A DNA stretch of 64,000 nt from Spongiibacter pelagi (GTDB lineage Bacteria; Pseudomonadota; Gammaproteobacteria; Pseudomonadales; Spongiibacteraceae). Position numbers and translations under genes: made by a program. Numbering within the stretch: position 1 is the stretch's first letter; the number at the start of each line of letters is the position of its first letter. Below are positions 36,217 to 45,331 of this stretch, piece after piece. Location of the stretch: positions 310,001 to 374,000 of the forward strand of contig NZ_JACXLD010000001.1 in assembly GCF_014705705.1 (NCBI RefSeq). The letters are read 5' to 3'. The notes under the pieces are model-generated. The model did no database searches. It saw only the letters and a list, made by a program, of their open reading frames with translations, and was not told the origin of the DNA.

Positions 36217-37002
36217 TTGAAGATAGATACAAACAGGCTCAAAGCAGAATGGGTATTGTTTCTTTGTGCTCTGGGCTTCCTCAGCAGAATTCCCGTTCCT
36301 TTTGATACACATTTTTCGCAGCAAAAGCTGAACGATTCAGCGGTGTATTTTCCTGCGGTTGGATTGTTGATCGCTTTATTGTCCGGCCTGATTTTGCTCC
36401 TCAGTCAGGTGTTATTCGGGAGTCTGTTGGTATCGGTATTGTTGTCGATGCTCACTTCTCTGTTATTGACGGGGGCCTTTCATGAGGACGGTCTGGCAGA
36501 TTGCGCAGATGGCTTTGGCGGCGGCTATGAGCCTGAAAGCGTGTTGCATATTATGAAGGACTCCCGGTTGGGAACCTTTGGCGCTGCCGCTCTGGTATCG
36601 GTGTTGGCGATAAAAGCAGCAAGTCTGGCAAGCCTTGGCAGCCCATGGGGCATTGTGTTGGCCCTTTGCTGGGGCCACGTGCTAAGCCGGGGTGTTGCCA
36701 TCTCTGTTCAACTTGAACTTGGCTATGTTCGAGAGGATGGTAAGGCAAAGCCACTTGCGCAAGGTCTGTCGATAAAGGCTTTTTATTACTCCTTGCTTCC
36801 AATGGCTCCTCTGGTCGTTATAGGCATGTTCTCCGCGCTACTTAGTGGCTTCGGGGTCATTTTTCTGATTCTGTCCCTTATTGGGTTTAGAGGCTTTTGG
36901 ATTTGGTACCTGCGCCGTCGTATAGGAGGGTACACTGGAGATACATTGGGTGCCGCGCAGCAAATATCAGAACTGCTGGTTTATCTCAGTTTTCTGGTAT
37001 GA
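36217..37002 (+). CDS. cobS: Adenosylcobinamide-GDP ribazoletransferase (cobalamin synthase)
   Basis: A 261-residue polytopic membrane enzyme joining adenosylcobinamide-GDP and alpha-ribazole in the last step of cobalamin assembly. GAFHEDGLADCADGFGGG and DSRLGTFG are diagnostic. It starts at TTG, with GGAG 8 bases upstream; no ATG is available without losing the conserved start LCALGFLSRIP. No other cob/cbi gene is in the window and no B12 riboswitch was recognised before it. It lies 31 bases after bcsG, so it may share that transcript. Confidence 0.92.
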   Translation: MKIDTNRLKAEWVLFLCALGFLSRIPVPFDTHFSQQKLNDSAVYFPAVGLLIALLSGLILLLSQVLFGSLLVSVLLSMLTSLLLTGAFHEDGLADCADGFGGGYEPESVLHIMKDSRLGTFGAAALVSVLAIKAASLASLGSPWGIVLALCWGHVLSRGVAISVQLELGYVREDGKAKPLAQGLSIKAFYYSLLPMAPLVVIGMFSALLSGFGVIFLILSLIGFRGFWIWYLRRRIGGYTGDTLGAAQQISELLVYLSFLV

Positions 37003-37101
37003 ATTTCGGTTTTTGAATTAGCTAAATTGCTTCAGCAAGCGTTCAGCTTAAGCATGTTTATATAAGCACTACTTAAAACCTGGATAGCAGGGAGAAGAAC
37101 A

Positions 37102-37692
37102 ATGGATAAGAGTTTTTTAGTGGGGTTGTTGATTGGTGGTGCCACGCTGGGCAGTGCGGCGGGGATCGCTGCATATAAAAGTGGTGGTGAGTTTGAAGTG
37201 AGCCAGCAACCACTTATTGCTGAGGTTATTTCTGCCACACCGATTAAAGAAAGCTATACGGTTTCGCATCAGGAATGTTGGGATGAAGTGGTTGAGGTGC
37301 CTGTCGAGCAGCCACAAAACCCAGGTTATCAGGATGAAAATAAAGTGACTGGCACTGCGATTGGCGCGATTCTGGGCGGTATTATTGGTAATCAAGTCGG
37401 TGGTGGTTCAGGCAAGAAGCTTGCAACTATTGCTGGTGCAGTGGCGGGTGGTTATGCGGGCCGCAAAGTGCAGGAAGGTATGCAGCAGCCAGATGCCAAC
37501 GCCATGCCTGAGAGCAAGGTTGAGCAGCGTTGCAAAACGGCTAATGAACAAAAAGAGCGTATTACCGGTTATCAAGTGAGTTATAAAATTGGTGAGGAAA
37601 CCGGTGAAGTGGTGATGAAAGAAAAGCCGGGTGAAACGCTGCCGGTTGTAAATGGCAAAGTCGTTACCGAAACTCAGCCGCCCCAAGCTTAA
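37102..37692 (+). CDS. Glycine-zipper 2TM domain envelope protein
   Basis: A 196-residue protein with an N-terminal hydrophobic segment (SFLVGLLIGGATLGSAAGIAAY) that serves as signal or anchor. A central glycine zipper, GTAIGAILGGIIGNQVGGG and TIAGAVAGGYAG (about residues 83-115), is the type found in 17-kDa/SlyB-like envelope proteins. Three cysteines lie outside the zipper but none sits in a lipobox, so it is not an obvious lipoprotein. GGGAGAA lies about 6 bases before the ATG. The function is unknown; the family is linked to envelope integrity. Confidence 0.82.
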   Translation: MDKSFLVGLLIGGATLGSAAGIAAYKSGGEFEVSQQPLIAEVISATPIKESYTVSHQECWDEVVEVPVEQPQNPGYQDENKVTGTAIGAILGGIIGNQVGGGSGKKLATIAGAVAGGYAGRKVQEGMQQPDANAMPESKVEQRCKTANEQKERITGYQVSYKIGEETGEVVMKEKPGETLPVVNGKVVTETQPPQA

Positions 37693-37770
37693 GAAAAGCC
37701 CTGATTAATTTCTACGGTCGTTAAATTAATCGAGAGCTTTTTAAATCAAAAGTTTTCGAACTTTCGCCAT

Positions 37771-37801
37771 AAAACGGTGGGCTATAAACGCCCGCCGTTT
37801 T
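37771..37801. terminator. Bidirectional terminator between the glycine-zipper gene and tex
   Basis: AAAACGGTGGGC, a 7-base loop, then GCCCGCCGTTTT gives a 12-bp stem (one G-T) with T runs on both strands. It overlaps the last codon region of tex and can end both convergent genes. Confidence 0.85.
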
Positions 37802-40127
37802 TCTTTTGTGCCTGAGCAAAAAGTGCCGCCATGGTTCCACCAGCGGAGCCGCTGTTTCCTTTCTGTGAGCCATGATTGTTTCGTGAGGAATTCCCGCGAT
37901 TGGCTCCAGCGCTGCGGCGAGGGCGGTCGCTTTGGGCGGTTTTCTCCGCTTGATAGTCGCTGGCCTGATCGCCCATACGCATAGACAGGGCAATGCGCTG
38001 TCGTTGAATATCCACATCCATCACTTTCACCTTCACAATATCTCCGGCTTTTACGACGGTGTGAGGGTCTTTGACGAAGGTGTCTGACAGCGCGGAGATA
38101 TGCACCAGCCCGTCCTGGTGAACACCGATATCCACAAAGGCGCCAAAATTGGTGACATTAGTAACTGTGCCTTCCAGCACCATGTCGGCTTCAAGGTCGG
38201 ATACTTTCTCGATACCTTCTTTGAACTCAGCGGTTTTAAAGTCTGGGCGCGGGTCGCGGCCGGGTTTGTCGAGCTCGCGAATAATGTCGGTGACAGTGGG
38301 TACACCAAAGCGCTCATCGGCAAAGTCGCCGGGTTTGAGGGCTTTCAAATATTGGCTGTCGCCGAGCAACTGGGTCACCTGACGGCCGCTATTTGCCACA
38401 ATTTTTTCAACCACAGAATAAGATTCTGGGTGAACGGCGGAGCTATCAAGTGGATTCTCTCCGCCCATAATGCGGAGGAAGCCTGCGGCCTGTTCAAAGG
38501 TTTTGGCGCCAAAACGGCTGATTTCCAATAATTGTTCGCGGCTTTTGAAGGCGCCGTTCTGGTTGCGGAATTCCACAATATTTCCAGACAGGGTTTGGTT
38601 AAGTCCTGAAACCCGGGACAGCAGCGCTGGCGACGCGGTATTCACATCGACGCCAACCGCGTTTACACAGTCCTCGACCACGGCTTCCAAACTCTTGGAC
38701 AGCATGGTTTGTGAAACGTCGTGTTGGTACTGGCCGACGCCGATGGATTTGGGGTCAATCTTCACCAGCTCAGCCAGTGGGTCTTGCAGGCGGCGGCCAA
38801 TTGAGATGGCTCCGCGAATGGTCACATCAAGATCGGGGAATTCGCGGGCAGCATATTCCGAGGCGGAATAAATCGACGCGCCGGATTCATTGACGATGAC
38901 GCTGGTACAGCCGAGCTCTGGTTTGCTTTTCAGCAGTGCTTTAACAAAACGTTCTGTTTCACGGCTGGCGGTGCCATTGCCGATGGCGATCAGCTTAACG
39001 TCGTGTTGCTGAATTAAATTGAGCAGAATCTTGGCGGACTCAGCGATTTGATTCTGAGGTGGATTTGGGAAGATCGCGCAGTGATCTACCACCTTGCCAG
39101 TTGCATCCAAAACAGCAACTTTTACACCGGTACGTAAACCGGGGTCGAGGCCGATGGTGGCTTTTTGGCCTGCTGGGGCCGCGAGAAGCAGATCTTTCAG
39201 GTTGCGGGCAAATACATCTATAGCGGCTTTATCCGCCAGTTCGCGTAACTGTCCAAGCAGGTCGGTTTCCAAGTGGGTATAAAGTTTGATGCGCCAGGTC
39301 CAACGCACGACTTCTTTTAGCCAGCTGTCAGCCGGACGGCCATGATCTTCGATTTCCCAATGCTTGCCGACCATAATTTCACAGGGAGAGGTGGCGCCGT
39401 CTTCTTCGCCGCTCTTGATGCTAAGACCGAGAATACCCTCGTTACGGCCACGGAACATGGCCAACGCACGGTGAGAGGGTGTGGTTTTTAAGGGCTCACA
39501 GTGCTCGAAATAATCGCGAAATTTTGCGCCTTCGTTTTCCTTGCCACTCATTACCATGCTGCTGAGGGTGCCGTTGTCCCACAGGTAGGTACGCAACCGC
39601 GCCAGCAGGTCAGCATCCTCACTGAAGCGTTCCATCAAAATGTACTTTGCGCCATCCAGTGCAGCTTTAGCGTCAGTGATTGAATGCTCGGCATTCAGAT
39701 ATTTTTCGGCTTCGCTGTTTGGGTCGAGGTCTGGGTTTGCTAACAAGGCGTCGGCCAGTGGTTCCAGTCCAGCTTCGATTGCGATCATGCCCTTGGTGCG
39801 GCGCTTGGGTTTATAGGGAAGATAGAGGTCTTCCAGTCGATTTTTAGTGTCGGCAGCGAGGATGTCTCTTTCCAGTTCTGGGGTCAGTTTGTCCTGCTCA
39901 CGGATGCTGTTCAGAATGGTTTCGCGGCGCTCTTCCATTTCTCGGAGATAGGTTAACCGGGATTCGAGTTCGCGCATTTGGGTATCGTCCAGGCCACCAG
40001 TAACTTCTTTCCGGTAGCGGGAGATAAAGGGGACGGTGGCACCTTCGTCGAGCAGGGAGATGGCAGCGTTAACTTGGTTATCTTTGACGCCCAGTTCCTG
40101 GGCAATACGACTGGAAATTGAACTCAT
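37782..40127 (-). CDS. tex: Tex family RNA-binding transcription accessory protein
   Basis: A 781-residue protein. The N-terminal Tex domain opens with [20 protein letters not shown] and has [17 protein letters not shown]. The YqgF-like domain has [18 protein letters not shown] helix-hairpin-helix region follows, and an S1 RNA-binding domain with [26 protein letters not shown] lies near residues 650-720. The tail is basic and Gly/Asn-rich. Tex binds nucleic acid and is involved in transcription/RNA processes; its exact role is unsettled. It is a single-gene unit. Length agrees with the family (about 770-780). Confidence 0.95.
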   Translation of the reverse strand: MSSISSRIAQELGVKDNQVNAAISLLDEGATVPFISRYRKEVTGGLDDTQMRELESRLTYLREMEERRETILNSIREQDKLTPELERDILAADTKNRLEDLYLPYKPKRRTKGMIAIEAGLEPLADALLANPDLDPNSEAEKYLNAEHSITDAKAALDGAKYILMERFSEDADLLARLRTYLWDNGTLSSMVMSGKENEGAKFRDYFEHCEPLKTTPSHRALAMFRGRNEGILGLSIKSGEEDGATSPCEIMVGKHWEIEDHGRPADSWLKEVVRWTWRIKLYTHLETDLLGQLRELADKAAIDVFARNLKDLLLAAPAGQKATIGLDPGLRTGVKVAVLDATGKVVDHCAIFPNPPQNQIAESAKILLNLIQQHDVKLIAIGNGTASRETERFVKALLKSKPELGCTSVIVNESGASIYSASEYAAREFPDLDVTIRGAISIGRRLQDPLAELVKIDPKSIGVGQYQHDVSQTMLSKSLEAVVEDCVNAVGVDVNTASPALLSRVSGLNQTLSGNIVEFRNQNGAFKSREQLLEISRFGAKTFEQAAGFLRIMGGENPLDSSAVHPESYSVVEKIVANSGRQVTQLLGDSQYLKALKPGDFADERFGVPTVTDIIRELDKPGRDPRPDFKTAEFKEGIEKVSDLEADMVLEGTVTNVTNFGAFVDIGVHQDGLVHISALSDTFVKDPHTVVKAGDIVKVKVMDVDIQRQRIALSMRMGDQASDYQAEKTAQSDRPRRSAGANRGNSSRNNHGSQKGNSGSAGGTMAALFAQAQKKNGGRL

Positions 40128-40213
40128 TGCGCTTGGGTATTCCTAATGCTTCTTTATTCGAGCGAAGCATTATGCAAAAAGATCAGGCCGTGCGGGAGCC
40201 TTGACAGACAGGT

Positions 40214-40852
40214 TTATTCAGACTTTGTGAGTGCTTCAAACAATGCCCGGCTTTCTTCGTAGAAATAGCGGAAATCTTCAGCGAGATAGGGGGCGACCAG
40301 CGACATTAACTGGAACACGCCCTGGTGAATCAAAACTTCGTTACTGGCTTCCTGCTGGCGAAGCTGATTGTAGTTTAGCCAGAAGGTTAAATTCAGAGCG
40401 ACGTTGTCACAGAGGTGCTCAACTCCACCTTCCGAAATTTCAAGAATTTCAGCTTCAATTAATTGGTCGGCAATGGCACGAGCGGCATCGCGCTTCAGCT
40501 CCAACAATTTCAGGAAGCGTTTTTTGATGTCTGGATAGCGCTGCAGAATGTCATTGAGGTTGTGATAAAAGTAGCGGTGGTTAAACACCTGTTCAAACAC
40601 AATATAAAGATAAAACCAGCTGTCTTGAGGATTCAGTACCTTATCAAGCGGTGCTTCAAGAATCTCGGTGAACTCAAGCTCGAAGCCTTTGTACAGCTCG
40701 GTAATAATTTGTTCTTTGCCGTGGAAGTGGTAGTAAAGATTGCCGGGGCTGATGTCCAGCTCATTGGCAATATCCACCGTGGTGACATTGGGCTCGCCTT
40801 CACTGTTAAACAGGTTGAGGCTGGTCAGCAAAATTTTATCGCGGGTTTTCAT
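40214..40852 (-). CDS. phaD: TetR-family regulator, PhaD-like
   Basis: A 212-residue regulator. It starts MKTRDKIL and continues with SEGEPNVTTVDIANELDISP and NLYYHFHGKEQI, which matches the N-terminus of Pseudomonas PhaD almost residue for residue as I recall that family. PhaD is a TetR-like activator of polyhydroxyalkanoate genes and senses an acyl-CoA-type metabolite. Two phasin genes lie immediately upstream on the same strand, as expected for PHA control, although the synthase gene is not here. The DNA-binding helix-turn-helix is about residues 23-45. Confidence 0.82.
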   Translation of the reverse strand: MKTRDKILLTSLNLFNSEGEPNVTTVDIANELDISPGNLYYHFHGKEQIITELYKGFELEFTEILEAPLDKVLNPQDSWFYLYIVFEQVFNHRYFYHNLNDILQRYPDIKKRFLKLLELKRDAARAIADQLIEAEILEISEGGVEHLCDNVALNLTFWLNYNQLRQQEASNEVLIHQGVFQLMSLVAPYLAEDFRYFYEESRALFEALTKSE

Positions 40853-40944
40853 CCCTGTCGGTTCCCAATTATCACGGCTTTTTTTGTAGTGGGACTTGGA
40901 GTGTAGCGCATTCTTTCGTAAGCGCGGGATTTTGCATCCCTAAA

Positions 40945-40976
40945 AAACAAAAACGGGCTGTAAAAACAGCCCGTTT
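40945..40976 (-). terminator. Terminator after the Lys/Ala-tailed phasin gene
   Basis: On the minus strand AAACGGGCTG, a 6-base loop and CAGCCCGTTT, then a T-rich run with one interruption. It lies about 24 bases after the stop of the phasin gene at 41000. Confidence 0.85.
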
Positions 40977-40999
40977 AATTAATGCTTTGCTAAAGAAGC

Positions 41000-41476
41000 T
41001 TATTCAGCCGCTTTTTTTGCTGGCGCTTTTTTTGCTGCGGTTTTCTTTACAGCAGTTTTCTTTACCGGTGCTTTTTTAGCAGCTGGAGCAGCGGCAGGCT
41101 TGCCGGCTTTGCTCAGCGCATCAACTTTCTTGCTCAGTGCGTCCAGTTTCTTTTCTAAACGACCCAGATCTTCAGCGCTGGCAGTGTGGCCAAAACCGAG
41201 GCTGGCACGCATTTTAGAAATGCGCTCTTCGATAGAAGTGCTGGTGCCGAGGTTGCTCACTTCACCCAGTTTTTCGCGGGCTTGTGACTCGAGGTTGCTG
41301 CCTTTGCTTACCAGTTCTTGGAACAGGCGGGGAGTTTCTTTGCTGGCTTTTTCGTAGCGCTCTTGAGCTTCGTCATAAGCGCGGCCGTAGGCACCGAGGC
41401 CGGCCAGCCAAATGTTTTTGGCCAGATCGCCAGCTTGGCTGGTGACGTCTTTAATGCTTTTTTTATCTTTGCTCAT
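41000..41476 (-). CDS. Phasin (PhaF/PhaI family) with Lys/Ala-rich tail
   Basis: A 158-residue protein. AKNIWLAGLGAYGRAYDEA is the signature of the PhaI/PhaF polyhydroxyalkanoate granule-associated family. A helical coiled-coil region follows (LEKKLDALSKKVDALSKAG), then a histone-H1-like tail of KKAPVKKTAVKKTAAKKAP type. In Pseudomonas PhaF such a tail binds DNA and helps partition granules. The frame extends to 41524, but the ATG at 41476 is preceded by GTGGAG at good distance and begins the conserved region. It has its own terminator. Confidence 0.87.
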   Translation of the reverse strand: MSKDKKSIKDVTSQAGDLAKNIWLAGLGAYGRAYDEAQERYEKASKETPRLFQELVSKGSNLESQAREKLGEVSNLGTSTSIEERISKMRASLGFGHTASAEDLGRLEKKLDALSKKVDALSKAGKPAAAPAAKKAPVKKTAVKKTAAKKAPAKKAAE

Positions 41477-41545
41477 GGTGTTCTCCACAGGGCAAATCCG
41501 CCTATCCAGTGCCGATTTATGCAAACAGGATAGAGCAGCGAATTT

Positions 41546-41578
41546 AAAAAAAGCACGGTGACTTTTGGTACACCGTGC
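41546..41578 (-). terminator. Terminator after the second phasin gene
   Basis: On the minus strand GCACGGTG, a 10-base loop, CACCGTGC, then seven T residues. It separates the two phasin genes into different transcription units. Confidence 0.85.
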
Positions 41579-41648
41579 AAAGCATAGGTGTTTAAATCAG
41601 CCGGGGCAAAAACACCTTCCGGTATTTAAAGACCTGGGTGGTAAACGA

Positions 41649-42095
41649 TTACGCAGCAGCTTCAGTTTCTTTGCGAGCGATCTTGGCTTTAACTTTTTCC
41701 AGACCGGCTTCCAGCTCTTCGCGCAGTTGCTTCAGGCTACCTTCGATGCCTTCGCTTTTGATGCTTTCCAGCTTGCTTTTCACTTCGTCGCGAGACTCTT
41801 TCAGTTTGGCAACGATGTCAGCTTTGCTGCTTTCGATTTTGGCTTTGCCTTCTTCCAGCTTGGCTTTGGCATCGCTTTCTACTTTCTCGCCACGAGTTAC
41901 CAAGCCTTTGAAGATTTCTTCGCGCTTGGTGTAAGTGTCTTTTACTTTGCCTTCAGCTTCTTTGTATTTAGCTTCAGCAGTTTTAACCAATTCTTCGGCT
42001 TGCTCGAAAGCGTTACCGGCCAGACCCAGTTGTGCCAGGTAGAAATCTTTGGCCATGTTGCCCGCTTTTTCAAAAGTCGCTTTGATCTCGCTCAT
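41649..42095 (-). CDS. Phasin-like granule-associated protein
   Basis: A 148-residue, highly charged, almost entirely helical protein. The beginning, AKDFYLAQLGLAGNAFEQAEE, follows the pattern of the PhaI/PhaF phasin family and of the neighbouring gene. The remainder is Lys/Glu-rich amphipathic helix (EEGKAKIESSKADIVAKL). It lacks the Lys/Ala tail of its paralogue. GAGGATGATGTG precedes the ATG at 42095, which I choose over the longer frame to 42143. It probably coats PHA granules or another lipid inclusion. Confidence 0.8.
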   Translation of the reverse strand: MSEIKATFEKAGNMAKDFYLAQLGLAGNAFEQAEELVKTAEAKYKEAEGKVKDTYTKREEIFKGLVTRGEKVESDAKAKLEEGKAKIESSKADIVAKLKESRDEVKSKLESIKSEGIEGSLKQLREELEAGLEKVKAKIARKETEAAA

Positions 42096-42255
42096 CACAT
42101 CATCCTCATGTTGAGATTTTTGGTGTCCGGTGTTGGTTACCAATCTGAAAGCGAAGATACGGACAAAAATTAGAAATCACATACTAAAACTGAAAAATTG
42201 TGCATTACTGGTGCGGAAGGCCGGTGTTCGAGGTGAGAGATTTTGGGGCAGAAAT

Positions 42256-42278
42256 AAAAAAGGCGGCCGAAGCCGCCT
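42256..42278 (-). terminator. Terminator of pckA
   Basis: On the minus strand AGGCGGC-TTCG-GCCGCCT, a 7-bp GC stem with a UUCG tetraloop, followed by six T residues. It lies about 20 bases after the pckA stop. Confidence 0.92.
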
Positions 42279-42296
42279 TGGAAATTGGAAAACTGC

Positions 42297-43847
42297 TTAC
42301 GAGCGTGGGCCCGCTGCAGTAATGTTCTCAGAAACTTCAAATTTTTTGATGTTGTCTTGGAACAGGCGCGCCAGTTTAGCGGCTTCCTGGTCGTAGGCTT
42401 CATCGTTGCCCCAAGCTTTACGTGGGTTGATGTATTTTTCGTCAACGCCGGGAATGGCTTTGGGGATAGTCAGGTTCAGAATATCCAGCTCTTCAGTTTC
42501 AGTGCCGATCAAAGCGCCGCTTTGCGCTGCCGCAACAACCGCACGGGTTACTGGGATCGGGAAGCGTGAACCAGTACCACCAGCGGCGCCTGAGCCGCCA
42601 GTCCAGCCGGTGTTGATCAGGTATACCTGAGAGTCGAAATCTTCAATGCGCTTCATCAGCAGCTCGGCGTATTCGCCAGCAGGACGTGGCATGAATGGCG
42701 CGCCGAAACAGGTTGAGAAGGTGGGGTGAATACCCGCTTCTGCACCCAGCTCGGTTGAGCCTACGCGGGCAGTGTAACCACTCAGGAAGTGGAACGCGGC
42801 CGCTTCTTTGCTCAGGATGGAGATTGGTGGAATAACACCAGATACGTCACAGGTTAAGAAGATAACGGTCTTGGGTTCGCCAGCGGCGTTTTCAATCACG
42901 CGTTTCTCAACGTTTTCCAGTGGGTAGCAGCAGCGACCGTTTTCAGTCAGGCTGGTGTCGTCGTAATCAGCAGTGCGGCTTTGTTGATCGATTACCACGT
43001 TTTCAACGATGGCGCCAAAGCGAATCGCGTCCCAAATGATGGGTTCGTTTTTCTGGCTCAGGTTGATGGTCTTGGCGTAGCAGCCACCTTCGATATTGAA
43101 TACAGAGCCTTTTGCCCAGCCGTGCTCGTCGTCACCAATCAGGTAGCAAGCAGGGTCGGCAGACAGGGTAGTTTTACCGGTGCCAGACAGACCGAAGAAC
43201 AGAGTGGTTTGACCGTTTTCGTCAACGTTGGCCGAGCAGTGCATTGGCATCACGTCTTTCTCTGGCAACAGGAAGTTCTGCACAGAGAACATGGCTTTTT
43301 TCATTTCGCCGGCATAGCGCATACCCGCCAGCAGCACTTTGCGCTGAGCAAAGTTGATGATGACGCAGCCGTCAGAGTTGGTGCCGTCGCGCTCTGGATC
43401 ACAGACGAAGCCTGCTACGTTCAGAATGGTCCACTCTTCTTTCGCTTTAGGGTTGTACTTGCTTGGGCGTACAAACATATTGCGGCCAAACAGACCTTGC
43501 CATGCGGTTTGAGTGTTCACAACAACGGGGATGTAGTGATCTTCGTGTGCGCCAACGTGCAGCTGCGATACAAAGCGGTCGTGCTCGGCCAGATAGTCTT
43601 CAACACGGGCCCACAGGGCATCGAATTTGTCCGCGTCGAACGGACGGTTAACGCCGCCCCAATCGATGGCATCGGCAGTTGAAGGCTCTTGCACTACATA
43701 GCGGTCAGCCGGTGAGCGGCCAGTGCGCTTGCCGGTGGTTACAACCAGGGCGCCGGTGTCTGCCAGTTGGCCTTCGCCGCGAGCCAGTGATTGCTCGATG
43801 AACTGAGCGGGGTTTAGGTTGGTGTATGTGGTGGTCTCAGCACTCAT
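42297..43847 (-). CDS. pckA: Phosphoenolpyruvate carboxykinase (ATP)
   Basis: A 516-residue enzyme converting oxaloacetate and ATP to phosphoenolpyruvate and CO2, the entry to gluconeogenesis. The kinase loop is [14 protein letters not shown] (about residue 218), and LIGDDEHGW supplies metal ligands. [13 protein letters not shown] near residue 40 binds the substrate. The length is in the normal range for the ATP-type enzyme. It is a single-gene unit with a candidate promoter at 43950-43978 and a strong terminator. Confidence 0.97.
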   Translation of the reverse strand: MSAETTTYTNLNPAQFIEQSLARGEGQLADTGALVVTTGKRTGRSPADRYVVQEPSTADAIDWGGVNRPFDADKFDALWARVEDYLAEHDRFVSQLHVGAHEDHYIPVVVNTQTAWQGLFGRNMFVRPSKYNPKAKEEWTILNVAGFVCDPERDGTNSDGCVIINFAQRKVLLAGMRYAGEMKKAMFSVQNFLLPEKDVMPMHCSANVDENGQTTLFFGLSGTGKTTLSADPACYLIGDDEHGWAKGSVFNIEGGCYAKTINLSQKNEPIIWDAIRFGAIVENVVIDQQSRTADYDDTSLTENGRCCYPLENVEKRVIENAAGEPKTVIFLTCDVSGVIPPISILSKEAAAFHFLSGYTARVGSTELGAEAGIHPTFSTCFGAPFMPRPAGEYAELLMKRIEDFDSQVYLINTGWTGGSGAAGGTGSRFPIPVTRAVVAAAQSGALIGTETEELDILNLTIPKAIPGVDEKYINPRKAWGNDEAYDQEAAKLARLFQDNIKKFEVSENITAAGPRS

Positions 43848-43949
43848 TGATATGTCCTGTCCGAAGTTCGAAAAAATGTCCCTGGAAAGCCCGATTTAGC
43901 CGGATGGAAGGAGGGATTCCTTCAGGCGGCTGCTGAAAATGGGGCGCCA

Positions 43950-43978
43950 TTATTACAAAAAATACGGGTTTGCGCTAA
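43950..43978 (-). promoter_or_regulatory. Candidate sigma-70 promoter of pckA
   Basis: On the minus strand TTAGCG (43978-43973), a 17-base spacer, then TAATAA (43955-43950). The -10 is good and the spacing ideal; the -35 is weak, as is common for activator-dependent promoters. A GAAGGA/TCCTTC inverted repeat (43907-43923) lies in the expected leader. Confidence 0.5.
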
Positions 43979-44025
43979 CCTTTCATTCGCTTTAGTTTTC
44001 ACAGGCGTTGAAAGGTAAGTGGTTA

Positions 44026-44883
44026 CTAATGTCTAGTGTGATTTTCTGGGCCGCATCCGGCGATCAGTGCTTGCACGTCAATTCCTGAAAAATAATAGCG
44101 GCGATGGCAGATTTCGCAGTGGCTTTCTATTTCACCTTGCTCTTCAAGGATGCTAGCCAACTCCGCTTTGCCCAGAGAAACCAGCGCTTTTTCTATGCGC
44201 TCTTGGCTGCAGCTACATTGAAAACGCACAGATTCGCCGGGGAATAAGCGTAGTGGTTCCTCGTGATAGAGCCGATACAGCATATCTCCAGCATCGAGTT
44301 CTAGCATTTCTTGCGGGCTGGCGGTGTTGGCCAAGGTGACCAAATGCTCCCAGTCATCGGCTTGTTGTTGTGCGCCGGGGAGTTGCTGTAAAAACAGGCC
44401 GGCGGCTTTGCCGTTATCGGCGTGCAGCCAAATACGGGTGGCGAGCTGCTCGCTTTGTTCAAAATATTTTTCCAGGCAGGCCGCGAGACTATTGCCCTCA
44501 AGGCTGACAATACCCTGATAGCGAACGCCTTTAACCGGGTCGATGGTGATGGCGAGCTGGGCATTGCCCAAGAGTTGATGAAAGTCTTCACTCATCGCCT
44601 GATTGGCATCGCGGGCAATGGCGCGGATTTCGCGCTTGGAATTGGCCTCGGCCATAATCAATGGGATTTCACCGTCGCCACGAACTTGAAGTATTAGGCT
44701 GCCTTCAAATTTTAGGGTGGCGCTAAGCAGGCCAGCGGCAACCAGAAATTCGCCCAGTAATTTGGCCACACCCGGTGGGTAGTGGTGATTGGCGAGAATT
44801 TGCTGGTAGCTTTGTTCGAGCTGCAGGTGTTCGCCGCGAATTTCGCAGTGGTCAAAAATAAAACGGTGCAGGGTGTCGCTCAT
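44026..44883 (-). CDS. hslO: Redox-regulated chaperone Hsp33
   Basis: A 285-residue holdase activated by oxidation. The zinc-binding redox switch is CSC (residues 223-225) and CEIC (256-259), exactly the Hsp33 layout. N-terminal FLVAAGLLSATLKFEGSLILQ is also typical. In the resting state zinc holds the four cysteines; peroxide or bleach releases it and exposes the substrate-binding surface. It follows hslR by 50 bases on the same strand; the order yrfG-hslR-hslO is that of E. coli. Confidence 0.96.
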   Translation of the reverse strand: MSDTLHRFIFDHCEIRGEHLQLEQSYQQILANHHYPPGVAKLLGEFLVAAGLLSATLKFEGSLILQVRGDGEIPLIMAEANSKREIRAIARDANQAMSEDFHQLLGNAQLAITIDPVKGVRYQGIVSLEGNSLAACLEKYFEQSEQLATRIWLHADNGKAAGLFLQQLPGAQQQADDWEHLVTLANTASPQEMLELDAGDMLYRLYHEEPLRLFPGESVRFQCSCSQERIEKALVSLGKAELASILEEQGEIESHCEICHRRYYFSGIDVQALIAGCGPENHTRH

Positions 44884-44933
44884 TGAAATGCCGGGCTCTG
44901 AATTTGGAGCGGGGCATTATAGCAAGAGGATGG

Positions 44934-45329
44934 CTACTGCTGCTGTTCGCGGAAGCGGTGAATTTGTCGGCGTTGCTTTTTATTAGGACGCTCGCCATAC
45001 AAAATATTTGAGGCGGGCCCCAGTGCTTTGCGCTCTGCTTTTAGGCGTTCACGCTCTTTAATGCTGTCTTCGGTTTCCCGATACAATAATTGCGCCTCTG
45101 GTGCGCCCCGCCGTTGGTCTGAAAGAGCGAGCACTTCGACTTCGCGTGTTTCCCGCTCCGTTCGCACATTTAACATGGCGCCGACCTCGACTTCTTTGCT
45201 GACTTTGCAGCGCTGGCCGTTGTACTGCACCTTGCCACCCTCTATTGCCTGCTTGGCAATGCTGCGGGTTTTGTAAAAACGGGCGGCCCATAGCCACTTA
45301 TCGAGGCGTACTTTGTGTGTGTCAGACAT
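44934..45329 (-). CDS. hslR: Heat-shock protein 15, S4-domain ribosome rescue factor
   Basis: A 131-residue RNA-binding protein. The S4 domain opens with VRLDKWLWAARFYKTRS and continues with GGKVQYNGQRCKVSKEV. The C-terminal tail is strongly basic (RPNKKQRRQIHRF). Hsp15 binds free 50S subunits that still carry a blocked nascent chain-tRNA and helps to recycle them. It starts two bases after the yrfG stop, so it shares that message. Confidence 0.94.
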   Translation of the reverse strand: MSDTHKVRLDKWLWAARFYKTRSIAKQAIEGGKVQYNGQRCKVSKEVEVGAMLNVRTERETREVEVLALSDQRRGAPEAQLLYRETEDSIKERERLKAERKALGPASNILYGERPNKKQRRQIHRFREQQQ

Positions 45330-45331
45330 GG

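Noticed and set aside
21862-37002. Mobile element carrying the cellulose genes
   Set aside because: No integrase, transposase, tRNA target or flanking direct repeats were seen around the bcs region.
41653-42173. Phe-rich reading frame opposite the phasin gene
   Set aside because: It is the antisense of Lys/Glu-rich codons, giving Phe/Leu-rich nonsense.
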